Shown: positions 1-5,642 of the stretch, piece after piece
Layout of the letters: each line of letters opens with the position of its first letter
Position numbering within the stretch: position 1 is the stretch's first letter
From: an uncultured Eubacteriales bacterium
GTDB taxonomy: Bacteria > Bacillota > Clostridia > Oscillospirales > Oscillospiraceae
DNA length: 7,619 nucleotides
Assembly (NCBI GenBank): GCA_900540545.1
Contig: UQGJ01000101.1
Span: 1-7,619 of the forward strand
Direction: 5' to 3'
Program-made: the position numbers and the translations under genes
Notes under the pieces: generated by a model
The model's database searches: none
What the model saw: the letters and a program-made list of their open reading frames with translations, nothing else
Told to the model about the DNA's origin: nothing

Positions 1-2
1 TC

Positions 3-51
3 GGTTCCCTTTCTGAAACCAGAAAGGGAACCCCCCGGAGGGACTCCGCCC
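3..51 (-). repeat. Gene-end composite hairpin element, copy A
   Basis: Read on the minus strand (51 to 3), this is a GC block containing CCCTCCGGGGG (42-32) that runs into a perfect 13-bp hairpin: arms 3-15 and 20-32, loop 16-19. Positions 51-21 match 2828-2858 on the plus strand over 31 nt with one mismatch, so this is a true repeat. It lies just past the terminator of the carboxypeptidase gene and has the same orientation as that gene. There is no T-run after the hairpin, so it does not look like a standard terminator. The window edge prevents seeing what follows. Confidence 0.8.
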
Positions 52-71
52 CCGGAGGCCCCCGCCCTGAC

Positions 72-101
72 AAAAAGGCGCGCTGCCCCGCAGCGCGCCT
101 T
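72..101 (-). terminator. Intrinsic terminator of the carboxypeptidase gene
   Basis: An 11-bp perfect GC-rich stem pairs 75-85 with 91-101 around a short CCCCG loop. On the minus strand it ends in TTTTTG (76-71). It begins 5 nt after the TAA stop (109-107). On the plus strand there is only TTCC after the stem, so it should act mainly for minus-strand transcription. Confidence 0.92.
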
Positions 102-106
102 CCACT

Positions 107-1555
107 TTATCTTCTCCGTCTCCCCGTATACCCCCGTCTCCCGCTCCCGCCGCCCCTGCGGCCATAGCGCCGCCGCCGGCCGAAAATCAGCCACCGCAGC
201 ACCAGAACAGCGATGACCACGGCCAGGACGATGAGGGCGATGCGCACCCAAAGCTGGGAGAAAAACTGCTTGATCTGGTCCAGCCGGTAGAGTAGCTCGC
301 TCCGCTCCACGTCGGCCACGGCCACCAGGTCCAGCGTCCCGTACACCGTCCCCCCGTTGGACACGGTGATGGTGCCCAGTACCTGCCCCTTGGTGATGGG
401 GGCCGCCACGGTGGCCTGGGTGAGGGTGGCCTCCTTCTTGAACTCGGCGGGGTCCAGGTCCTTGGGCAAAATCTCGGTGATGGAGCCGGAGGGCTCCACC
501 CCCACGTAGTTGACCTCGGAGGACAGGGTCACCGGCACCTCGTAGTAGAACCCGGTGGCGTCCAGGATGGACTTCTCCTCGAAGCTGGCAAAGCCCCACT
601 CCAGCAGCCGGCGGCTCTCGGAGAACTGAGTCATGCCCTGGCTGCCGGTGGTCCCCTCCTCCCGCACGCAGCCCAGCACCACGGCGATGAGGTCCTTGCC
701 GTCCTTGCTGGCGGAGGAGGCCAGACACAGCCCCGCTTCCGGGGTGGAGCCGGTCTTGATGCCGGTGGCGTAGGGGTAAAAATAGCCCACGTAGCGGAAG
801 TTGGACACCAGGGCGTTGGTCTCGTGGAGCTCCCGCTGGTCGTGGAGGTTGGTGGCGGGCACCGTGTGGTCCTTGGAGGAGACGATGGTGCGGAACAGCT
901 CGTGCCCCATGGCCTCCCGGCACATCAGGGCGATGTCGTAGGCCGTGGTGTAGTGGTTCTCGTTGTGGTAGCCGTGGGTGTTAGCAAAGTGGGTGTCCTT
1001 CATGCCCAGCTCCGCCGCCCGCTGGTTCATCAGGGCCACGAAGTCGGCCACGTTGCCGCTGACGGCCTGGGCGATGACGTTGCAGGCTTCGTTGGCCGAG
1101 GCGGTGAGGGCGCAGTACAGCACGTCCTCCAGCCGCATCTCCTCCCCCTGCTTGATGTTGGCCGTGGAGGACCCGGCCCCCACCTCCAGGCCCACCTCCG
1201 GCCCCACGGTGATGATTTGGTCCTTGGACAGCTCCCCCCGGTCGATGGCCTCCACGCACAGCAGGGCGGACATGACCTTGGTGATGCTGGCGGGGAAGCG
1301 GCGCTCGTGGCCGTTCTGGTCCAGCAGGACGGTCCCGGTGGTCTGGTCCATGAGCAGGGCGGCCGTGCCGTCGATGGTCATGCCCGCCAGCAGCTCGCTG
1401 ACGGCCTCGCCGGTGCCGGTGGTGACCTGGGTGGTGGGCGCGGGGGAGGGCGACCGCGTGGGCTCGGCGGCCGCGGCCAGGGCGGCGTAGGGACGCAGCA
1501 GCCCGGCGCACAGCGTCAGGGCCAGCAGCAGGGAGACAAGACGAGATTTTTTCAT
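107..1555 (-). CDS. dacF: D-alanyl-D-alanine carboxypeptidase (penicillin-binding protein 5/6, DacF type)
   Basis: This is a 482-residue secreted serine-type carboxypeptidase that would remove the terminal D-Ala from peptidoglycan stem peptides and so limit cross-linking. A signal peptide covers residues 1-28. The peptidase S11 domain spans about 52-325 and carries all three catalytic motifs: SITK (Ser90, Lys93), SAN (153-155) and KTG (267-269). A PBP5 C-terminal beta domain follows at about 332-425. A transmembrane anchor (about 438-458) comes next, then a tail of about 24 residues made almost only of Arg and Gly. The N-out, C-in topology puts this tail in the cytoplasm; it is unlike the short amphipathic helix that ends typical PBP5 proteins. 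The ATG start at 1555 is supported by AGGAG at 1566-1562. The gene stands alone, with its own terminator. The dacF symbol is by family resemblance; the exact paralogue (dacA, dacB or dacF) cannot be settled here. Confidence 0.93.
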   Translation of the reverse strand: MKKSRLVSLLLALTLCAGLLRPYAALAAAAEPTRSPSPAPTTQVTTGTGEAVSELLAGMTIDGTAALLMDQTTGTVLLDQNGHERRFPASITKVMSALLCVEAIDRGELSKDQIITVGPEVGLEVGAGSSTANIKQGEEMRLEDVLYCALTASANEACNVIAQAVSGNVADFVALMNQRAAELGMKDTHFANTHGYHNENHYTTAYDIALMCREAMGHELFRTIVSSKDHTVPATNLHDQRELHETNALVSNFRYVGYFYPYATGIKTGSTPEAGLCLASSASKDGKDLIAVVLGCVREEGTTGSQGMTQFSESRRLLEWGFASFEEKSILDATGFYYEVPVTLSSEVNYVGVEPSGSITEILPKDLDPAEFKKEATLTQATVAAPITKGQVLGTITVSNGGTVYGTLDLVAVADVERSELLYRLDQIKQFFSQLWVRIALIVLAVVIAVLVLRWLIFGRRRRYGRRGGGSGRRGYTGRRRR

Positions 1556-1577
1556 AGGAAACTCCTGAATTCTATGT

Positions 1578-1604
1578 TATAATAGCTGCTAAGCAGCTAT
1601 TATA
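1578..1604. repeat. 27-bp near-perfect palindrome between divergent genes
   Basis: Two perfect 13-bp arms (TATAATAGCTGCT at 1578-1590 and its complement at 1592-1604) flank a single A at 1591. Each arm carries a TATAAT on its own strand. The palindrome sits 12 nt upstream of the carboxypeptidase ribosome site. It could be a dyad operator over a promoter, the last hairpin of the carboxypeptidase leader, or one end of a small mobile repeat. I could not find a good -35 for either TATAAT, so I do not call it a promoter. Confidence 0.75.
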
Positions 1605-1610
1605 CAGGCA

Positions 1611-1687
1611 TTGGCACGACCGCCTCGCCCCTTGCGGGGCAACCGGCGGCGATGCCAAATCACACAAACACTTCGTGTTTGCGTGAT
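1611..1687 (-). ncRNA. Candidate structured leader RNA upstream of the carboxypeptidase gene
   Basis: Two adjacent stem-loops fill this segment. The first on the minus strand pairs 1687-1675 with 1671-1659: 13 bp including one U-G pair, with a GAA loop. The second spans 1658-1611. It pairs TTGGCA with TGCCAA, continues through CG and CCGCC stems with single bulges, and ends in a UUGCCCC/GGGGCGA helix capped by GCAA, a GNRA-type tetraloop. On the plus strand the same positions give A-C mismatches and a non-GNRA loop, so the fold favours a minus-strand RNA. It lies between a candidate promoter and the gene. No known riboswitch class was recognised. It may instead be a decayed repeat. Confidence 0.5.
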
Positions 1688-1697
1688 ATCAAGTCCT

Positions 1698-1727
1698 ATT
1701 ATAGCAGACTCACCCGGCACAGGGCAA
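1698..1727 (-). promoter_or_regulatory. Candidate sigma-A promoter for the carboxypeptidase gene
   Basis: On the minus strand there is TTGCCC (1727-1722), an 18-nt spacer, and TATAAT (1703-1698) preceded by TGC, an extended -10. Transcription would begin near 1691. This gives a leader of roughly 135 nt containing three stem-loops before the AGGAG at 1566-1562. The -35 overlaps the ribosome-site region of the divergent ComEA-like gene, so the two genes may interfere with each other. Confidence 0.5.
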
Positions 1728-1734
1728 GGGGGCG

Positions 1735-2121
1735 ATGACCATAAAAATCACACCCATGGAAAAGGTCTTTGCCGGCCTTTTGGCGGCGGCCCTGCTGGCC
1801 ACCGGCGCCTTTTTCGCCGGCACCCGCCATCAGGCCGTCCCCTACCGCATGGGCGTCCAGCGGGCCGCCCCGGCGGAGTCCGCCGCCCCCGTCCCCTCCG
1901 CCCTCCCGTTCGCCCCAGCCCCCGCCGGGAAGCTGGACCTGAACACCGCCACGGCGGAGGAACTGGAGGCCCTCCCCGGCATCGGGGAGAAGCGGGCCGC
2001 CGATATCGTGGCCGACCGGGAGCAAAACGGCCCCTTCCGCCACCCCGAGGACATCACCCGGGTGAAGGGCATCGGCGAGGGCACCCTGGCGGGGCTGATA
2101 GACCTGATAACCGTAGAATGA
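1735..2121 (+). CDS. ComEA-like helix-hairpin-helix DNA-binding membrane protein
   Basis: This 128-residue protein has a short N-terminal cytoplasmic segment, one transmembrane helix (about 10-30) and a Pro/Ala-rich linker (about 35-64). A C-terminal double helix-hairpin-helix domain follows (66-127), with the hairpins LPGIGEKRA (80-88) and VKGIGEGTL (110-118). This is the ComEA fold, which binds double-stranded DNA without sequence preference at the outer face of the membrane during DNA uptake. It is shorter than Bacillus ComEA because it lacks the SLBB domain before the HhH region. No comEC or comEB is nearby. The ATG at 1735 is preceded by AAGGGGG (1726-1732), which is unusually close; Met8 (1756) lacks any ribosome site. 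The next gene starts 15 nt after the stop, so the two are probably co-transcribed. The DNA-binding fold is sure; a role in competence is inference. Confidence 0.85.
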   Translation: MTIKITPMEKVFAGLLAAALLATGAFFAGTRHQAVPYRMGVQRAAPAESAAPVPSALPFAPAPAGKLDLNTATAEELEALPGIGEKRAADIVADREQNGPFRHPEDITRVKGIGEGTLAGLIDLITVE

Positions 2122-2136
2122 CGTAGGAGGATTCCC

Positions 2137-2823
2137 ATGCCGAAAATCTTAGTGGTGGACGACGAAAAGGTGCTGGTCAAGGGCATCAAATTCAACCTGG
2201 AAAACGAGGGCTACGAGGTGGAGGTGGGCTACGACGGCGAGCAGGCCGTAGAGCTGGCCCGGAACGGGACCTTCGACCTCATCATCCTGGACCTGATGAT
2301 GCCGAAAATCGACGGCCTCCAGGCCTGTATGCGCATCCGGGAGTTCTCCAACGTGCCCATCATCATGCTCACCGCCCGCAGCGAGGACACCGATAAGATC
2401 ATCGGCTTCGAGTGCGGGGCCGACGACTATATCACCAAGCCCTTCAACATCCTGGAGCTGAAGGCCCGCATCCGGGCCATCGTCCGCCGGGCCGGCTCCG
2501 CCGCCCAGAAGGACAAGTCCACCCGGCTCACCCAGGGCCATATCGTCCTGGACACCGACGAGCGCTCGGCCTACAAGGACGGGACCCCGGTGGACCTCAC
2601 CGCCAAGGAGTTCGACCTGATGGAGCTGCTCATGCGGAATCCCGGCCGGGTCTACTCCCGGGAAAACCTGCTGAATATCGTCTGGGGCTACGAGTACGCC
2701 GGGGAGTACCGCACCGTGGACGTCCACGTCCGCCGCCTCCGGGAAAAGCTGGAACTGGACCCGGCCAACCCCGAGTATATCCTCACCAAATGGGGCGTGG
2801 GGTATTATCTGAAGAACGGCTGA
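2137..2823 (+). CDS. OmpR/PhoB-family response regulator
   Basis: This 228-residue two-component transcription factor has an N-terminal receiver (1-118) with the acidic pocket Asp8/Asp9, phospho-acceptor Asp52 in LDLMMP, and switch residues Thr79, Tyr98 and Lys101. A winged-helix DNA-binding domain occupies about 131-226, with the typical wing ending in KWGVGYYLK. Overall it reads like WalR/PhoP-type regulators, but the sequence alone does not fix which one. The start has a strong TAGGAGG (2124-2130) six bases ahead of ATG. Its likely partner is the histidine kinase at 3213. A gap of 389 bp separates them, whereas such pairs usually touch or overlap. No intrinsic terminator with a T-run follows the gene, so read-through into the kinase is possible. 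Confidence 0.95.
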   Translation: MPKILVVDDEKVLVKGIKFNLENEGYEVEVGYDGEQAVELARNGTFDLIILDLMMPKIDGLQACMRIREFSNVPIIMLTARSEDTDKIIGFECGADDYITKPFNILELKARIRAIVRRAGSAAQKDKSTRLTQGHIVLDTDERSAYKDGTPVDLTAKEFDLMELLMRNPGRVYSRENLLNIVWGYEYAGEYRTVDVHVRRLREKLELDPANPEYILTKWGVGYYLKNG

Positions 2824-2827
2824 CACA

Positions 2828-2880
2828 GGGCGGAGTCCCTCCGGGGGGTCCCCTTTCTTCTCGAAGAAAGGGGACGGAAA
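2828..2880 (+). repeat. Gene-end composite hairpin element, copy B
   Basis: It begins 4 nt after the response regulator stop. The core CCCTCCGGGGG (2837-2847) leads into a perfect 12-bp hairpin (2848-2859 with 2864-2875, loop CTCG), followed by GGAAAGAA. Positions 2828-2858 match the complement of 21-51 with one mismatch in 31. There is no T-run, so it is not a canonical terminator. Confidence 0.82.
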
Positions 2881-3080
2881 GAAGGTACAGGAGAACGTCC
2901 GGGCGGCGGTACGGTTCTCGTTTGCTGGCAAAACCAGAAACCCGTTGCAGCTCGTATCGGTCCGCGCCCGAACAACTCCGGCTATCGCCCCTCGTGTAAG
3001 AGCCGGGCAAAACTTGCAAGTGGTTGCGTTTTCATCGGTGCCAACAAGCCGCCACCAGTCTCTGCGCCTCCGCGCCCCCT
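2881..3080. other. Non-coding spacer between regulator and kinase
   Basis: About 200 bp with no credible gene: open frames here lack ribosome sites and recognisable protein features. It contains modest hairpins: 2891-2898 with 2911-2919 (one bulge), CTGG/CCAG at 2925-2937, and CCGGCT/AGCCGG at 2978-2983 and 3001-3006. No promoter or known RNA family was recognised. Confidence 0.6.
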
Positions 3081-3144
3081 CGTCATTGCGAACCAGTCCG
3101 CAGACTGGTGTGGCAATCCGCATCCCCCGTCCCGCCCGCAGGCG
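3081..3144 (+). repeat. CATTGCGA...TGGCAATCCGC dispersed repeat, copy 1
   Basis: This imperfect palindrome has TCATTGCGAACCAGTC facing GACTGGTGTGGCAAT around a short centre, followed by a tail with CCGTCCCGCCCGCAG. The segment recurs at 6040-6102 with only about six or seven differences, tail included. Palindromes of this CATTGCGA/GGCAAT style are, from memory, common dispersed repeats in several bacterial lineages. Here it lies inside the two-component locus. Confidence 0.85.
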
Positions 3145-3153
3145 AAATTATTC

Positions 3154-3174
3154 ATTCCTAATTCCTAATTCCTA
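3154..3174 (+). repeat. Tandem repeat, three units of ATTCCTA
   Basis: Three perfect 7-bp units lie end to end (3154-3160, 3161-3167, 3168-3174), followed by ATTT. This AT-rich patch stands out in very GC-rich surroundings, 38 bp before the kinase start. It could help promoter melting, but no convincing -35/-10 pair was found in it. Confidence 0.85.
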
Positions 3175-3212
3175 ATTTCCCCTCCCTGCCCCACTCCACC
3201 TGAAGGAAGGCG

Positions 3213-4664
3213 ATGACCATCTCCGAACAACCGAAAACGGAAAAAGTCCCCTTCCGCCGCTCCATCCAGCTTAAATTCGCCCTGACCTATATCGTCATCA
3301 TCGCGGCGGTGCTGGTGCTGCTGAACACCTACCCGGTGCTGGTCTCCCAGGACCTGGTGTTCAAGGCCAAGCAGAACTCCCTCCAGAGCCAGGCCCAGGT
3401 CATCGCCAACACCCTGGCCATGACCGAGACCCTCTCGGCGCAGACCGTGGCCGACTACATCGACACCCTGCCCCACACCGGCGGCACCCGGGTCCTGGTC
3501 ACCGACCCGGCGGGGCTGATTTTGGGCGACACCAACGAGATCGTGGGCACCACCGGCCACTACGCCCTGTTCAGCGAGGTGGTCACCGCCCTGGGCGGGT
3601 ACGACGTCTTCCGGGCCGAGTACCGGGACGGCGCCTTCCAGAGCCGGGCCGCCATCCCCATCCTCTACCGGGGCATGACCATCGGCTCCGTCTACGTCTA
3701 TGAAAAGGACGCCGACCAGGGCCGGCTCCTCACCGACATCCAGACCAACCTCCGCAGCATCTCCCTGGTCATCTGCGGCGTCACCCTGGTGATGAGCGTG
3801 GTCTTCTCCAAGGCCCTGACCCGCCGCATCAGCGACCTGCTCCGGGGCATCCGCAGCGTCCGGGAGGGGGAGTACAACCACCGGGTGGTCATCAAGGGCG
3901 GCGACGAGCTCAGCCAATTGGCGGGGGAGTTCAACGAGCTCACCGGCCGCCTCCAGACCACCGAGGAGGTCCGCCGCCGCTTCGTCTCAGACGCCTCTCA
4001 CGAGCTGAAGACCCCCCTGGCCTCCATCCGCCTGCTCACCGACTCCATCCTCCAGACCGACGGCATGGACCTGGACACCGCCAAGGACTTCGTCTCCGAC
4101 ATCGGGGAGGAGGCCGAGCGCCTCACCCGCATCTCGGAAAAGCTCCTCACCCTCACCCGCATGGACAGCGCCGTGGCCGTGGAGAACGTGCCCGTGGACG
4201 TGAAGACCGTGGTGGAAAAGGTGGAGCATATGCTCACCCCCCTGGCCGCCGAGGGCGAGGTCACCGTGGAGACCGACCTCCAGGACGGCTGCATGGTCCT
4301 GGCCACCGAGGACGACCTCTACCAGGTGGCCTTCAACCTCATGGAAAACGCCGTCAAGTATAACCTCCCCGGGGGCCGGGTCATGGTCTCCCTCCGGGGC
4401 ATCGGGGACCTGGTCATCCTCACCGTGGAGGACACCGGCGTGGGCATCCCGGAGGACGACCTGCCAAAGATCTTCGACCGCTTCTACCGGGTGGACAAGG
4501 CCCGCTCCCGGGCCGCCGGCGGCACCGGCCTGGGCCTGTCCATCGTCCGGGACACCGCCCGCCAGCACGGCGGGGCCGTCACCGCCCGCCGCCGGGACCC
4601 GGAGGGCAGCCACTTCGAGGCCGCCTTCCCCCGCTGGTATCCGAAAGAGGGGCAGGGGGAATGA
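3213..4664 (+). CDS. Sensor histidine kinase (HAMP, HisKA, HATPase_c)
   Basis: This 483-residue membrane kinase most likely phosphorylates the response regulator at 2137. The first transmembrane helix is at about 23-45 and the second at about 180-200. They enclose an extracytoplasmic sensor region of about 135 residues with no fold I can name. A HAMP linker (about 199-251) leads straight into the dimerisation domain without a PAS domain. The H-box is SDASHELKTPL with phospho-acceptor His263. The catalytic domain has an N-box with Asn378, a G1 box DTGVGIP (407-413), an F-box FDRFYRVD (421-428) and a G2 box GGTGLGLSIV (436-445), so it should be active. The ATG has GAAGGAAGG just upstream (3202-3210). 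The stop overlaps the next start in ATGA, indicating translational coupling to the GerMN lipoprotein. The absence of a PAS domain separates it from typical WalK. Confidence 0.95.
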   Translation: MTISEQPKTEKVPFRRSIQLKFALTYIVIIAAVLVLLNTYPVLVSQDLVFKAKQNSLQSQAQVIANTLAMTETLSAQTVADYIDTLPHTGGTRVLVTDPAGLILGDTNEIVGTTGHYALFSEVVTALGGYDVFRAEYRDGAFQSRAAIPILYRGMTIGSVYVYEKDADQGRLLTDIQTNLRSISLVICGVTLVMSVVFSKALTRRISDLLRGIRSVREGEYNHRVVIKGGDELSQLAGEFNELTGRLQTTEEVRRRFVSDASHELKTPLASIRLLTDSILQTDGMDLDTAKDFVSDIGEEAERLTRISEKLLTLTRMDSAVAVENVPVDVKTVVEKVEHMLTPLAAEGEVTVETDLQDGCMVLATEDDLYQVAFNLMENAVKYNLPGGRVMVSLRGIGDLVILTVEDTGVGIPEDDLPKIFDRFYRVDKARSRAAGGTGLGLSIVRDTARQHGGAVTARRRDPEGSHFEAAFPRWYPKEGQGE

Positions 4665-5566
4665 AACAGCGTCTGTTCGCCCTGCTCCTGGCCGCTTTGA
4701 CCCTCCTGCCCGCCTGCACACAGAAGCCCCGGGAGGAGCCGGGGGAGGCCTATCAGGTCTGGTTCGCCGCCGCCGACGCGGCGGGGGACGCGGCGGTCCG
4801 CAGCGAGGGGCGCGCCATCCCCGCCGGGGCCGACCCGGCCGAGGCCCTGCTGGCCGTCCTCTTCTCCGGCCCCCGGTCCGAGGAGCTGACCTCCCCATTC
4901 CCGGAGGGGGTCCGGGTCCGGGACCTGGCCCTGTCCGGGGACCGGGTCCTCACCGTGGACCTCAGCGAGCGCTACGGCGGCCTGTCCGGGGTGGCCCTCA
5001 CCGTGGCCGACTACTGCATCGCCCTGACCCTGTGCCAGCTGGACGGCGTGGACGCCGTCACCGTCACCGTGGAGGGGGAGACCAACCCCTTCCGGGACCG
5101 CCAGCTCCTGCGCCCCGGCGACGTGCTGCTGTCCGGGGCCGAGGGGGAGCCGGTGGCCCTCAGCGCGGACCTCTACTACCCCGGCCCCGACGGCCTGCTG
5201 CGGGCCGAGCGCCGGGACGTGCTCATCACCGAGAACAACACCCGGGCCGCCGCCGTCCTGGCCGCCCTGATGTCCGGCCCCGAGGACCCGGCCCTCTCTC
5301 TGCCCCTGCCTGAGGGGGCGGAGCTGCTGGCCGCCACCATCGAGGGGGACATCTGCTACGCCGACTTCTCCGCCGCCTTCCTGACGAATGAGCCGTCCGA
5401 CCCGGTGGAGGCCCGCCTGCTGCTGTACGCGGTGGTCAATACCCTCTGCGCCCTGGACGGTGTGGAGGCGGTCCACCTGCTGGTGGAGGGGGAGTCCGTG
5501 GAGTCCTACGGCGGCGTCCCCACCGCCTCCCCCCTGACCTTCCGCGACGACATGCTCCGCCCGTAG
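4661..5566 (+). CDS. Lipoprotein with two GerMN domains
   Basis: This 301-residue predicted lipoprotein has a signal peptide ending in the lipobox LPAC; Cys19 would be lipidated, anchoring it to the outer face of the cytoplasmic membrane. Two GerMN domains follow (about 30-141 and 168-290). The duplication is plain in matched pairs: LLAVLFSGP (63-71) with VLAALMSGP (199-207), and LDGVDAVTVTVEGE (127-140) with LDGVEAVHLLVEGE (265-278). GerMN is named after Bacillus GerM, involved in sporulation and germination, and also occurs in actinobacterial LpqB. No catalytic residues are known for it; a binding or sensor-accessory role is likely. Its start overlaps the kinase stop by 4 nt (ATGA), so it is probably made together with the kinase and may modulate its sensing. 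Specific involvement in germination cannot be claimed from sequence. Confidence 0.9.
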   Translation: MKQRLFALLLAALTLLPACTQKPREEPGEAYQVWFAAADAAGDAAVRSEGRAIPAGADPAEALLAVLFSGPRSEELTSPFPEGVRVRDLALSGDRVLTVDLSERYGGLSGVALTVADYCIALTLCQLDGVDAVTVTVEGETNPFRDRQLLRPGDVLLSGAEGEPVALSADLYYPGPDGLLRAERRDVLITENNTRAAAVLAALMSGPEDPALSLPLPEGAELLAATIEGDICYADFSAAFLTNEPSDPVEARLLLYAVVNTLCALDGVEAVHLLVEGESVESYGGVPTASPLTFRDDMLRP

Positions 5567-5571
5567 GAGCG

Positions 5572-5642
5572 CCCCCCTCCGGGGGCAGGGTTCTTTGCTT
5601 CCAAAGAACCCTGGAAAGAAACAACCAGGGGCGCGCCCCTGG
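5572..5642 (+). repeat. Gene-end composite hairpin element, copy C, with adjacent 18-bp palindrome
   Basis: It begins 5 nt after the lipoprotein stop. The core CCCTCCGGGGG (5575-5585) is joined directly to a perfect 12-bp hairpin (5586-5597 with 5602-5613, loop CTTC), then GGAAAGAA as in copy B. A perfect 18-bp palindrome, CCAGGGGCGCGCCCCTGG, follows at 5625-5642. No T-run is present. Copies A and B differ in arm sequence, but the core and layout are conserved. Confidence 0.78.

Noticed and set aside
824..1582. Long plus-strand open frames opposite the carboxypeptidase gene
   Set aside because: They are antisense shadows produced by high GC. Their products are low-complexity Gly/Val/His/Arg strings without ribosome sites, while the minus frame has all three catalytic motifs.
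2848..2875. Hairpin after the response regulator as an intrinsic terminator
   Set aside because: The stem is strong but is followed by GGAAAGAA and not by a T-run, so it fails the standard criterion. It is kept as a repeat element.
2149..3123. A 324-codon minus-strand frame opposite the response regulator and spacer
   Set aside because: Its coding part mirrors a clear response regulator; the product has no domain or motif, and the upstream extension runs through repeats.
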